Positions 23,519 to 31,950 are shown, numbered from the stretch's first letter. The stretch is DNA of 64,000 bases from Deltaproteobacteria bacterium (GCA_016218915.1 JACRCQ010000005.1:1-64000); one strand, 5' to 3'. Notes: generated by a model from the letters alone, not told the origin. Program-made: numbers and translations.

Positions 23519-23638
23519 AGCGGCGCCCCCGGGGCACCGGTCGCACAGGCCGGTGCCCAAATGGGTGCAAAAATGGGCCTGGTCAGCAAGCCCGAATCCC
23601 GATGTTCTCGGGTTGTCCATCAGCCCGCCAACCAAGGC
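23519..23638 (+). repeat. Structured 3' tail of FHB element copy 2
   Basis: This matches 375-488. CAGGCC (23546-23551) pairs with GGCCTG (23576-23581), and CCCGA-TGTTC-TCGGG forms a perfect hairpin at 23598-23612. The match to copy 1 stops soon after CCAAGGC (23638). Between 23639 and the next start (23833) I see only the AAGGG Shine-Dalgarno. Confidence 0.6.
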
Positions 23639-23832
23639 GAGCAGCTCATCGAGCCCATGACGCGCGCTGTCCGCCGGCTGCTCGGCATCGCGCGGCGTGT
23701 TGCGGAAATGGAGCGAACCTGCGTGTGCCTCACATCGGCTGGATCCGCGCGGGCACGACGGCGTGTCATGGGGCCGTTTCCGGATGGTCCGGCGGCGAGG
23801 AGCAGGTCAAAGTTGGTCGTACAAGGGACATC

Positions 23833-24447
23833 ATGTCAACAGGTGGGAGGCAGGTTCGCAAGGCACGACAGTCCGCGTTCCCAACACGCTACTGGCACGT
23901 GTCCATCATCACGGTCGCACTCATCGCCTGCAGCCGACCTCGCTCGGGTGGATCGTTGGATGCAGCACCTCCGTCGCCGATGATGACGACCGCGGCGCGC
24001 TCGCCTGCGATCCTCCTTCCGAGGCTGACTCCCTACGAGCTCGATCCGGAGCACGGGAAAGTCGCTCCCTCGATCGCGAAACCGCAATACGACAAGCTCA
24101 TCGACGCGACGCGCGTCGTGCTTCGGGCGAACAGCGCGACGTTGATCATCGACTATCCGCTTCGACGGCCAGCACGATTCGAGATACTGCCCGACGGCGC
24201 GGACGGCGCGTTCACCGTTCGCGGCTTGGTTCGAGCCATCGCAGAGCGGTACGCGCAGGTCTACGCGGAAGAGGAGAAGACGGCATCGAAGCCTGCGGGA
24301 AAAGTTCCCGGACTCGAGAACCGCAACGAGACCGATGGGAAGTACGGCATCTCGATGCATGTGCTGGACGATCTCGTGATCGAGGGCATCGACGTGAAGC
24401 TCGACGAACGAGGCGAGGTGATCGTGGAGCTCGAAATCGGATCCTGA
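23833..24447 (+). CDS. Small lipoprotein of unknown function
   Basis: This encodes 204 residues. The N-terminus has a long basic n-region followed by a hydrophobic core and lipobox LIAC (Cys33). The mature part is charged, with segments such as FEILPDGADGAFTVRGLVRAI and a C-terminus rich in Asp/Glu (VLDDLVIEGIDVKLDERGEV). I do not recognise a family. ATG 23833 is preceded by AAGGG. The gene ends 39 nt before the DUF4240 gene, so a two-gene unit is possible. The upstream neighbour is the tail of the FHB element. Confidence 0.7.
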   Translation: MSTGGRQVRKARQSAFPTRYWHVSIITVALIACSRPRSGGSLDAAPPSPMMTTAARSPAILLPRLTPYELDPEHGKVAPSIAKPQYDKLIDATRVVLRANSATLIIDYPLRRPARFEILPDGADGAFTVRGLVRAIAERYAQVYAEEEKTASKPAGKVPGLENRNETDGKYGISMHVLDDLVIEGIDVKLDERGEVIVELEIGS

Positions 24448-24486
24448 GCCGCACGCGCCAGCATCTTCCACAGAAGGGACGACCGC

Positions 24487-25047
24487 ATGTCAATCATGAC
24501 CGAGACCCGCTTCTGGGAAATTATCGATTCTTCGCGTGAGGCGGCGCGACTGCAGGAACGTCAGCCCAACCAGGACTTCCTGGCCCTTCATGAGCAGAGT
24601 CTCGCCGATGCGCTCCGGCAACTTCCTCCTGAGGAGATCGCGGCATTCGATGATCGGTTCAGGGCCTATCACCGATTCGCGTATCGTTGGGATCTGTGGG
24701 CAGCCGCCTATTGGCTCCATGGTGGCTGCAGTGATGATGGGTTCACTGATTTTCGAGCTTGCCTCATCAGTCTTGGCAGAGTCCTGTACTTCAAGGTTCT
24801 GCAGGAGCCCGATTCGCTTGCCGACATTGTGGACCATCCCGACGTCCCCTACATGCAAGCCGAAGGGTTTCAATACGTGGCCTCGCGAGTCTACGAGGAA
24901 AAAACAGGCGAAAGGATTCCATACGAACCCAGCGACTCGCACGTCGTTCGTGAGCCGGCGGGTGAGCGATTGGACCATGACGATGAAGAGCTGATGCGTG
25001 AGCGCTTTCCCAAGCTTGTGGCCAGGTTCCCGGAGATGGGAGACTAG
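24487..25047 (+). CDS. DUF4240 domain protein
   Basis: This encodes 186 residues, soluble and acidic. It shows the DUF4240 landmarks: FWEIIDSS at the N-terminus, ALRQLPPEEIAAFDDRF, WDLWAAAYWLHGGCSDDGF and DFRACLISLGRVLYF. The function of the domain is not known; proteins are often encoded near toxin-immunity or regulatory loci, but nothing of that kind is adjacent. GAAGGGA precedes ATG 24487. It is likely transcribed with the lipoprotein gene upstream. Confidence 0.9.
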   Translation: MSIMTETRFWEIIDSSREAARLQERQPNQDFLALHEQSLADALRQLPPEEIAAFDDRFRAYHRFAYRWDLWAAAYWLHGGCSDDGFTDFRACLISLGRVLYFKVLQEPDSLADIVDHPDVPYMQAEGFQYVASRVYEEKTGERIPYEPSDSHVVREPAGERLDHDDEELMRERFPKLVARFPEMGD

Positions 25048-25156
25048 CCTTCTCATGGAAGGGCCGGGCGGTCTCCCGACTGTTTTCGCTTCGCCGTCGC
25101 GCGGTGGGCGCCACCGGTTTGCTTCCAGAAGCGGCGATTGTGCAACCGGCCTGCGC

Positions 25157-26293
25157 ATGGCATCATTGCTCATCGTGGGAGCGCACTCGCACATTTCCAA
25201 GCGCGCGCATCGCGTCGCGTTCGTCTTTGCCGTAGTCGCTTCCGCATGCGCCTGCACTTCCAGCTCCAGCGATGCGCCCCGTGGCGATGCTGGCACCGAC
25301 GCATCGGACTCGACCGAGACTGGAACAGACTCTTGCGAGCACTACTTCCTCGCCACCCATTCTCGTCGGTGCGGCGGTCCTGTTCTTCCGGCGGCTGAGC
25401 TCGACCGTATTCATGCGCGTTGGATCCAGGCCTGCGCCAACCAACTCCAGCTGCCTGGCAGTGGCATCACCCCCGTCACGCTCGACGCATGCGCTTCTGC
25501 GCTCGAGACGGTCGCTTGCCTCCTCCAGGGGCCCCCAGCGGCATGCCAGTTTCATGGTGCGCTGCCCAAAGGCGCTGCGTGCAACGAAGACTCGCAGTGC
25601 CAGAGCGGACGGTGTGTGAACACCGAAACCGATCTGCCGAGCGGCTACCGTTCTCCCCTTCGCTGCGGGACTTGCGTGGGAGTTGTCGATGTCGGGCAAC
25701 CCTGTGGACAAGACCTCTGCCCTGCAGGCGCCGGATGTTTCCTGACCGACCCTGCGTCGAACGCGTACGTATGCTTTGCGGTCACAGAGGGCGAAGCTGG
25801 CGCAGGCTGTGACCAGGTCAAGGCCTGGTGCAAGCCCGGACTGTACTGCGACGCGCAGAGCTCGCAGTGCACACCTCTTCACGAGCTCGGCGCAACGTGC
25901 ACGCCCTACGGGCCATCCGGTTGCCAGCCTCCGTTGATCTGCTCGGGCAACCCCGCCACATGCGTCGAGCCAGGACAGGTTGGCGCAAAGTGCAAGCAGT
26001 CTGTGGACTGCGCGCCGGGGCTTGGCTGCGCCTACCTGACGACGCACCTGTGCTCGACCGTCACCTGGGTCGGCCCAGGCGAGCCGTGCAGCGACACCTC
26101 GCTCTGCCTCGTCGGATCGTGCCCCCAAGAAACTGCTTCGGAGCCGGATGCCGGCTCACAGACAAAGTGCCCGACGCTCCTGGCAGACGGTCAATCGTGC
26201 GACAACTCGAACGGACAACCGTCGACCTGCGACACGTTCTCCGTGTGCATGAACGGCACGTGCAATCTGCTCGACAGCTTCGTGTGCCAGTGA
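25157..26293 (+). CDS. Cysteine-rich lipoprotein
   Basis: This encodes 378 residues. It has a basic N-terminus, a hydrophobic core and lipobox SACAC (about Cys34), then an acidic linker. The mature region has cysteines spaced in pairs in Dickkopf/EB-like modules: GAACNEDSQCQSGRCV, CGTCVGVVDVGQPC, GATCTPYGPSGC, GAKCKQSVDCAPGLGC and CDNSNGQPSTCDTF. This layout is common among myxobacterial secreted proteins. No catalytic residues stand out. It is convergent with the methyltransferase gene, 12 nt away. Confidence 0.82.
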   Translation: MASLLIVGAHSHISKRAHRVAFVFAVVASACACTSSSSDAPRGDAGTDASDSTETGTDSCEHYFLATHSRRCGGPVLPAAELDRIHARWIQACANQLQLPGSGITPVTLDACASALETVACLLQGPPAACQFHGALPKGAACNEDSQCQSGRCVNTETDLPSGYRSPLRCGTCVGVVDVGQPCGQDLCPAGAGCFLTDPASNAYVCFAVTEGEAGAGCDQVKAWCKPGLYCDAQSSQCTPLHELGATCTPYGPSGCQPPLICSGNPATCVEPGQVGAKCKQSVDCAPGLGCAYLTTHLCSTVTWVGPGEPCSDTSLCLVGSCPQETASEPDAGSQTKCPTLLADGQSCDNSNGQPSTCDTFSVCMNGTCNLLDSFVCQ

Positions 26294-26305
26294 CCCACCG
26301 CGCAT

Positions 26306-27097
26306 TCACCCTCGCTTCGTGCCTCGTACCGCCCACGCGCGTGCTGTAAGCTCGATATGCCCTTGCCGTGCCCGCGGCAGCGTCGAGCGAAGCCTCTCCC
26401 GAAGGGCCACGCGACGATCTGGGTCGAGCGTAGCCACGTAGCCCGGGGCCGGCCCCTGACCACCGAGGAATGGTTGCCAGTAATCGTCAAAGTCTCGGAA
26501 ATGGGTGGGGACGTCGATGGCTCGTGACTCGACGCAATCAAGCTCGCACTCGCGCCACAGCCTGACGAGCGCGTCCGGGTTGCAGATCGGGAATCGTCGC
26601 CCCTCGTCGAGCTCGGCGGCAACCGCATCGAGCGCTGACGCCGCGTCCCAAAAGCATCGCATCAGCTGCATTTCGCCCGAGTAGTCCCAGACGTAGGCTG
26701 CCACGGTCCCCCCGGGTCGCACGACGCGAACCATCTCGGACGCCATCGTGCTGGGCTCGGGGAGGAAGTTGAGGACAAGCCCGGAAACGGCCACGTCAAA
26801 GCTCGAATCCTGGCAGGGTAGCGCTCTGGCATCTGCGACCTCGAATCGGACCCGGTCGCCCACGACCTGCTGGCGCGCGAAACCAACGTAGCTTTCCGAA
26901 GCGTCCACCCCGAGAATGCGCGCTGGACTGGCCAGCGCTAGGACCGTTTCTGTCAGCGCGCCCGTTCCACAGCCGACGTCGACCCAGCGTGCGGCACAGG
27001 GCATCCCAAGCCAGTTGAGAAACGAACGGGCGACCAGGCGGCTCCATCGGCCGACGTACGGCTCATACGACTGCCCGGTCCCCCACGCGTCCGTCAT
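26306..27097 (-). CDS. Class I SAM-dependent methyltransferase
   Basis: This encodes 263 residues of UbiE/Methyltransf_11 type. Motif I is WVDVGCGTGALTE (about 38-50), the acidic residue after strand 2 is in GVDAS, motif II is around VADARALPCQDSSFD, and VRPGGTVAAYVWD is the post-II block. It should methylate a small molecule using S-adenosylmethionine; the substrate cannot be told. The upstream region (27098 onward) shows no good Shine-Dalgarno. No biosynthetic partner genes are adjacent. Confidence 0.9.
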   Translation of the reverse strand: MTDAWGTGQSYEPYVGRWSRLVARSFLNWLGMPCAARWVDVGCGTGALTETVLALASPARILGVDASESYVGFARQQVVGDRVRFEVADARALPCQDSSFDVAVSGLVLNFLPEPSTMASEMVRVVRPGGTVAAYVWDYSGEMQLMRCFWDAASALDAVAAELDEGRRFPICNPDALVRLWRECELDCVESRAIDVPTHFRDFDDYWQPFLGGQGPAPGYVATLDPDRRVALRERLRSTLPRARQGHIELTARAWAVRGTKRG

Positions 27098-27503
27098 TGC
27101 GTAGAGGTCTGTAAGGCCTATCGGCTCGCTAGCAAGGCCCCCTGCATCCCTGTGGAACGGCTCGACCGGTCGAAGTCACCAGATTCGGCTGGCCTCATGC
27201 GCCTCACGGCAAGGCTTCGACTCGCTGAACCAGGACTGCGAGCGAATAGAAATACGGCCCGGAAGCGTCGATCCCGCATCCATGCATGGAATTCACGGCG
27301 TCCATTACGCTTCTGCTCGGCACAATCGTAACGCCGGCCTCGTCGCCAGAGCTCCCGGCGGACTGCAGCACAACTCACCACGTCGCCTGCTTCCTGAGGC
27401 AACACCGCCCGCTCTTCTACATTGCACCGCTCGCGGCCCGAGCTCCGTCGAGCTCCCTCGGTGTCGCGAGCCTTCCGCGAACATGGCGTCCAATACGTCG
27501 TCC

Positions 27504-27520
27504 AAGCCCCGCAGGGGCTT
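27504..27520. repeat. REP-like hairpin AAGCCCC-GCA-GGGGCTT
   Basis: A perfect 7-bp stem with a 3-nt loop. GGGGCTT is followed by T and G, so a weak terminator is also possible. A related GGGGC-TGAA-GCCCC palindrome occurs at 36772-36785. Confidence 0.6.
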
Positions 27521-27548
27521 TGGCTAACCGGCAACGGACTTGCATCAG

Positions 27549-27570
27549 CCGCCGGCCCTTCAGCCGGCGG
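27549..27570. repeat. REP-like hairpin CCGCCGGC-CCTTCA-GCCGGCGG
   Basis: A perfect 8-bp GC-only stem with a 6-nt loop, 28 nt after the preceding hairpin. Paired short palindromes of this type are typical of REP/BIME sequences mobilised by TnpA-REP transposases, but no such gene is present here. Confidence 0.6.
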
Positions 27571-27740
27571 ATCTAGAGATGGATCCCCCGATGCCCCGCC
27601 GAACGCGTTCGTATCGCGCCATCGATCGCCCCCCCCCGCCGATGGTGCATCCCCGTCCATCGCGCGCGCCATCTCCGGCCGCGGCTCCGGCCATTCTTTA
27701 TTCTACATCCGCATTCCTGTTCCTAATTCCTAGTTCCACC

Positions 27741-28925
27741 TTACCACGTCACCTCTGCCGGCTCGCGCACGACCATCGTCTCGAGCCGCGCAATGCCCGT
27801 GATCTGCCCATGGCTGTTGTCGCCCCAGCATCGCGCTCGATGAGAGTCGAGCACCGCGCACGTCGTCCCAATCCCCATCACCACCCGCTGCACGCCTCGC
27901 AGCTTGGGCACTCGCACCGGCGTCAGCGCATTCGTCGTCGTCCCGATGCCGATCTGCCCATCCCCATTCCATCCCCAGCACCACACGCCGCCGTCGGCCG
28001 TCCTCGCACATGCGTGCATGCCGTCCCCAGGAGCAAGTTGCACGACGTCGCTCAACCCCTGCACATCCGTGGGAAACGGATGATCCATCGTGGTGCCGTC
28101 CCCAAGCTCTCCATGCCGGTTCAGCCCCCAGCACTTCACTGCGCCTCCCTGCAGCAAAGCACACGTGTGCTTGTCTCCCACGACCAGCTCTTCTGCGCGC
28201 AGCTCGCGAACTTCGATGGCGGACAGACGCGACGTCGTGGTGCCGTCGCCCAGCTCCCCGTTGTCGTTGCGCCCCCAGCACCGGACGGTCTTGTCGGCAA
28301 GCCGCGCGCACGCATGGCTGGAGCCAAGCTGGATGTCAGCCACTTCGCCAAGCCCTGGAAGCGCAGTGGGCACCAGCTTCCTTTCGCGCGTTCCGTCGCC
28401 GAGCTGCCCATCTTCGTTGCCGCCCCAGCACATCACCTTGGAATCGGCCTTGCGCGCGCAGGTCGCGTAGAGCGCTGCATGGATCTGGACCACCCCGGAC
28501 AAGCCCGGGACCGGAGCCGCAAGCTCGCGTGCGGTCGTGGTGTCATCTCCAAGCTCGCCGTGATCGTTGGTCCCCCAGCACTGGACTGTGCCGTCTTCGA
28601 GGAGCGCGCAGGCATGGTAGACGCCGATCGCAACGGCCACGACGTGCGACAACCCGGGAACGATCGTTGGTGCGTGATATCGAAACGCCCCTGATCCCCA
28701 GCAGCGCACCGTGCCTTCGTCGCTCCACGCACAGGTGCCGATGCTGCCCAGCGCCAGTCCGCTGGAGCGCGTGAGCATTGCGCCAGGCGACGGAGCCATG
28801 GCAATCGGGACTGTGCGTGGAGGCTCGATCTGGATGACAGACGGTGGCGCAGAAGGGGAAGCGGACGCGCATGCGCCGAGCATGGCAGCCAGCAGAACGG
28901 TTCGGGGAGGGAAGGAAATGATCAT
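27741..28925 (-). CDS. RCC1-repeat lipoprotein (seven-bladed propeller)
   Basis: This encodes 394 residues. The lipobox is MLGAC (Cys19). Seven RCC1-type units follow, each containing CWGxNxxGxLGDGT or a variant (VQCWGTNDHGELGDD, VMCWGGNEDGQLGDG, VRCWGRNDNGELGDG, VKCWGLNRHGELGDG, VWCWGWNGDGQIGIG). The preceding strand carries a CALL/CAR motif, so each blade may hold a disulfide between its two cysteines. Such secreted RCC1 proteins are abundant in myxobacteria; ligands are unknown. The start at 28925 is chosen because it gives a proper signal peptide. It is 46 nt downstream of the Q/P-rich gene. Confidence 0.9.
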   Translation of the reverse strand: MIISFPPRTVLLAAMLGACASASPSAPPSVIQIEPPRTVPIAMAPSPGAMLTRSSGLALGSIGTCAWSDEGTVRCWGSGAFRYHAPTIVPGLSHVVAVAIGVYHACALLEDGTVQCWGTNDHGELGDDTTTARELAAPVPGLSGVVQIHAALYATCARKADSKVMCWGGNEDGQLGDGTRERKLVPTALPGLGEVADIQLGSSHACARLADKTVRCWGRNDNGELGDGTTTSRLSAIEVRELRAEELVVGDKHTCALLQGGAVKCWGLNRHGELGDGTTMDHPFPTDVQGLSDVVQLAPGDGMHACARTADGGVWCWGWNGDGQIGIGTTTNALTPVRVPKLRGVQRVVMGIGTTCAVLDSHRARCWGDNSHGQITGIARLETMVVREPAEVTW

Positions 28926-28971
28926 GCGCGACGTCAGCGCGTCATGGCCGCGCATGATCCTCGTGCACTTC

Positions 28972-29790
28972 TCAGAGCGTGGGTTCCCACGCGACAAAGG
29001 CCATGGCGAGGCCCATGAGCAGTCCAAAGAAGCACGCAGCGCCGAGGCCGATGCGTGACCACATCGGGGCATTGCTGCCGTCCGCCTGGAACCTGGGCTG
29101 ACCGGTGATGAGCATGAAGAATCCGCCCAGCATCAGCATGTCGCCAGCGATGTAGATGTACCGGAAGTAGATGTGCAGCACCATCACGAGCACGACGTTG
29201 AGGATGACGAGCAGGATGCCGAGGCCCATCATGCCGCCGCCGATCATGCGCGGTGAATGAAAGCCCTTGCCCTGGAACACTGCGGCCATCAGCGCGTCAG
29301 GGGAGAAGTCAGCGCCAATGCCCACGTTCGCGAGGTTGACCCCTGCCACGTTCATGCTCTGCCCCTGCGGCTGAGGAGCTTGTGGCTGCGGATAGCCGCC
29401 CGGAGCGCCGAACGCCGCTGGTTGCTGCGGAGCGCCGTAGGGTTGCTGAGGCTGGGCTTGCGGACCGCCGTAGGGCTGCTGAGGCTGCGCTTGCGGAGCG
29501 CCGTAGGGCTGCTGCGGCTGCGCGTATTGCTGCTGTTGCGGGGGTGCGAACTGCTGCTGCTGCGGGGGTGCGAACTGCTGCTGTTGCGGGGGTGCGAACT
29601 GCTGCTGTTGCGGGGGTGCGAACTGCTGTTGCGGTTGCGCCGGGGCCCCGTAGCCCTGCTGCTGCTGCGGCTGCGGATAGCCCGGCTGCTGTTGCTGGGG
29701 ATAGCCCGCCTGCTGCGGTTGCTGCGGCGGATACCCCTGCGGAGCGTACGGATTGCCTGGCGGATACCCTCCGGGCGGCGGCTGGTTCAT
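28972..29790 (-). CDS. Gln/Pro-rich membrane protein with three transmembrane segments
   Basis: This encodes 272 residues. Residues 1-150 are a disordered, cytoplasm-like tract of PPQQ, GYPQ and four perfect FAPPQQQQ units, ending in SMNVAGVNLANV. Three hydrophobic segments follow at about 190-215, 218-238 and 250-268. The tail ends FVAWEPTL. No family is recognised. The Q/P tract could phase-separate or bind SH3/WW-like partners. AAAGGAGG precedes ATG 29790. It probably forms an operon with the RCC1 gene downstream. Confidence 0.8.
   Translation of the reverse strand: MNQPPPGGYPPGNPYAPQGYPPQQPQQAGYPQQQQPGYPQPQQQQGYGAPAQPQQQFAPPQQQQFAPPQQQQFAPPQQQQFAPPQQQQYAQPQQPYGAPQAQPQQPYGGPQAQPQQPYGAPQQPAAFGAPGGYPQPQAPQPQGQSMNVAGVNLANVGIGADFSPDALMAAVFQGKGFHSPRMIGGGMMGLGILLVILNVVLVMVLHIYFRYIYIAGDMLMLGGFFMLITGQPRFQADGSNAPMWSRIGLGAACFFGLLMGLAMAFVAWEPTL
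29538..29633 (-). repeat. Four 24-bp tandem repeats encoding FAPPQQQQ
   Basis: The core GCGGGGGTGCGAACTGCTG begins at 29538, 29562, 29586 and 29610, exactly 24 bp apart. Near-identity at wobble positions indicates recent expansion. Confidence 0.9.
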
Positions 29791-29961
29791 GCGAAGTCCT
29801 CCTTTGGAAGGCCGCAATTTACGGGACCACAATCACGATTGCAAGAGCACCGGAGCGCGACGAGCTCGCGGGATGAGCCTTTAAGTCGCGCACAGTCCCT
29901 CGATTTTACCGGGGCTCCGGCGTATGCCGCCATCGTCCCCCATCCTGCGCTGCTGTCGACC

Positions 29962-30276
29962 ATGGCCCAGCCTGACACCGCGCGCTCGGGCCGGTGGGAC
30001 GACGATGCAGAAGTCACGGACGAATGCCGCGGTCGATACACCCTTCCCAACCTGGGCGGCGCTTCTGCCGAGCTCGGCCGGGGAGGCATCGGACGCGTCC
30101 TGATCGTCCGCGATCACCATCTTGGCCGGGATCTGGTGCTGGGGGACGGGTCCGCGGCGAGGCTGATGCCGGTGGACCTGTCGATCAGCGGGCAGCAAGC
30201 CGGGCAGCTGCAGCGCGATGCAGAGCGCGAGACCGGGATGAAGCTCGACGGATTCTCGCTCACGCTGGCGGAGTGA
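29962..30276 (+). CDS. Ser/Thr-kinase N-lobe remnant
   Basis: This encodes 104 residues. GRYTLPNLGGASAELGRGGI and then GRVLIVRDHHLGRDL reproduce the start of a Hanks-type kinase (glycine loop GRGGIGRV), but the expected VAIK lysine is missing and no C-lobe follows. The protein ends with an unrelated 40-residue tail (QQAGQLQRDAERETGMKLDG). There is no clear Shine-Dalgarno. It may be a decayed kinase or a small regulatory protein mimicking an N-lobe. A full kinase gene starts 91 nt downstream. Confidence 0.5.
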   Translation: MAQPDTARSGRWDDDAEVTDECRGRYTLPNLGGASAELGRGGIGRVLIVRDHHLGRDLVLGDGSAARLMPVDLSISGQQAGQLQRDAERETGMKLDGFSLTLAE

Positions 30277-30304
30277 GCTGACCGGTGCAAACCGCGGTGA
30301 CCGT

Positions 30305-30334
30305 TTGTCCCTTTTGGACGCGCGGTGCTATCTT
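30305..30334 (+). promoter_or_regulatory. Candidate promoter of the kinase gene
   Basis: TTGTCC (30305-30310) and TATCTT (30329-30334) are 18 bp apart, 33 nt before ATG 30368, with GGAG close to the start codon. Confidence 0.35.
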
Positions 30335-30367
30335 CTCCCGGCGGTCCGCGGGATCGCGTCGGAGCTC

Positions 30368-31909
30368 ATGATGGATGTTTCGGTCAAGGAAGGAGATGTT
30401 CTCGGCGGCACCTATCGTGTCGAGCGGGTGATCGGCGCAGGAGGCATGGCTGTGGTCGTGGCTGCGATCCACATGTTCGAGCCTGAGCGCGTGGCCATCA
30501 AGATCCTGTACCGCAAGGCAGCAAAGTCCAAGGAGGTCCTCAAGCGCTTCGAGCGCGAGCAGCGCACGATCCGTCAGATGCGCTCCGAGCACGTCTCGCG
30601 GCTCCTGGGTGCAGGCATCTTCAAGGACTCCCCCTACATGGTCATGGAGCTGCTCAAGGGCCAGGACCTGTCCGACATGCTCAAGAGCCGCGGCGCCCTG
30701 TCGATCGAGGAGTCTGCCGGGTATTTGCTGCAAGCTTGCGAGGCCATTGCAGAGGCGCACGCGCTCGGAACCATCCACCGCGATTTGAAGCCGGGCAACC
30801 TCTTCCTGACCCACCGTGCAGATGGCTCGCCCTGCATCAAGGTCCTGGACTTCGGCATTGCGAAGTCCAACGACCCCCTGCGCAAGCCGGAAGAGAGCGA
30901 GCTCACCAAGACCACCGCGGTCTTCGGCTCGCCCTTCTACATGTCGCCCGAGCAGATGATCTCCTCCAAGGATGTCAGCGCGAGCACCGACATCTGGTCG
31001 ATCGGCGTCATCCTGCACGAGCTGCTCACCAAGACCCTGCCCTTTGCCGAGAAGAGCCCGGACCGGATCTGCGCACGCGTGCTCAACGGAAGCCCGACCC
31101 CTCTGCGCGAGACCAAGCCCGATTACCCGGCAGCCCTCGAAGCGATCATCCTTCGATGTCTGCAGCGCAAACCTGCGGACCGCTACAAGAACGTCACGGA
31201 CTTCGCACTGAGCCTCGCAGCGTTCGCCCCGCCCTGGGCGCTCTCCTCGCTTTCCCGCATCGTGGCCGTGCTCCCGCCTGTCGAGATGGATCTCAACGCC
31301 ATCCCGTCCGTGGATGACGAGCCCACCTACCGCCCTGCTCTCGCATCGAGCGTGTCCGATGAGCCGGAGTCGCCAACCCTGTACGTGCGTCCCAAGAGCT
31401 CCAGGCTCCCCCTTCGCAAGATGCTCATCGTGTCGGCGGTTGCCGCGGTCTTTGCCTCTGGCTTGTTCATCGGCATGAACGTGCGCCAGCCCGCTGCTTC
31501 CGTGGACCCGCGCGCGACTGCGAGCGTGTCTTCCCCGGCCCCTGTGGCTTGTGCGGCGCCGGTTGCGTCCGAGGACGAGAGCGCAGATCCGCTCAAGGAC
31601 GTCCCGATCGAGATGGACCTGGACGAGACGTCGCCAGCGCGAAAGCAGGCTGAGAAGAAGCGTGCGGCGAGGGACGCGGGCGCGGATCCCTCGGGTCTTC
31701 TCGCGCAGTACGAGGCATCGCTGTCGCAGTCCTCAGGCGCGGCGTCTGCGCGTCCTCCTGCCTCTTCGGCTCCGGGCAGCGCTTCTGCGACTGCGTCGCC
31801 TGCTGCGTCGTCCAAGGAACCAGCCCCGGCGAAAACACCCAAGACCACGTCGACTTCGACTGCGCCGGCTTCGACGTCGAGCTCAGGTTCAGGTTCCAGC
31901 GAGCGCTGA
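30368..31909 (+). CDS. Membrane Ser/Thr protein kinase (Hanks type)
   Basis: This encodes 513 residues. The kinase domain (about 16-290) is complete: glycine loop IGAGGMAVV (22-30), VAIK Lys45, HRDLKPGN with Asp139, DFG Asp161, the activation segment GSPFYMSPEQ and DIWSIGVIL. A single transmembrane helix lies at about 352-370. The outer part (370-513) is Pro/Ala/Ser/Thr-rich and disordered, with no PASTA or other sensor. It therefore phosphorylates cytoplasmic targets in response to an unknown signal. The start is one of two adjacent ATGs (30368, 30371). The gene at 31987 is probably functionally linked. Confidence 0.93.
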   Translation: MMDVSVKEGDVLGGTYRVERVIGAGGMAVVVAAIHMFEPERVAIKILYRKAAKSKEVLKRFEREQRTIRQMRSEHVSRLLGAGIFKDSPYMVMELLKGQDLSDMLKSRGALSIEESAGYLLQACEAIAEAHALGTIHRDLKPGNLFLTHRADGSPCIKVLDFGIAKSNDPLRKPEESELTKTTAVFGSPFYMSPEQMISSKDVSASTDIWSIGVILHELLTKTLPFAEKSPDRICARVLNGSPTPLRETKPDYPAALEAIILRCLQRKPADRYKNVTDFALSLAAFAPPWALSSLSRIVAVLPPVEMDLNAIPSVDDEPTYRPALASSVSDEPESPTLYVRPKSSRLPLRKMLIVSAVAAVFASGLFIGMNVRQPAASVDPRATASVSSPAPVACAAPVASEDESADPLKDVPIEMDLDETSPARKQAEKKRAARDAGADPSGLLAQYEASLSQSSGAASARPPASSAPGSASATASPAASSKEPAPAKTPKTTSTSTAPASTSSSGSGSSER

Positions 31910-31950
31910 GAAACGCGGATTCCCCTCACTGCGCGCGGGACAGTCTCGGC

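Larger units (their letters stand above)
22902..23638 (+). mobile_element. FHB repeat element, complete copy 2
   Basis: The unit consists of a GC-rich leader (22902-23134), the four-helix-bundle gene and a structured tail (to about 23638). The leader is shared with the truncated copy at 36850-37079 (minus strand) and the tail with copy 1 (375-488). Compared with copy 3, the leader here carries about 88 extra bases upstream of 23090. No transposase, target-site duplication or terminal inverted repeat is evident. I call it a mobile element because of dispersed copies with conserved non-coding parts; the mechanism is unknown. Confidence 0.55.
27098..27740. other. Gene-poor region with palindromes
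   Basis: I find no convincing gene. The longest open frames on either strand are low-complexity and match no family. The region carries two perfect hairpins (27504-27520, 27549-27570) and, at its end, a TTCCTAATTCCTAGTTCC-type stretch that resembles the repeat at 18111-18120. It may be a decayed mobile element or REP cluster. Confidence 0.5.

Noticed and set aside
23601..23832. Upstream in-frame extension of the 23833 lipoprotein into the FHB tail
   Set aside because: The extension would translate the conserved non-coding tail and place the signal peptide 110 residues inside the protein.
27118..27672. 184-codon minus-strand frame in the gene-poor region
   Set aside because: Composition is Arg/Ala/Gly-biased, there is no Shine-Dalgarno or family match, and it runs through two GC palindromes.
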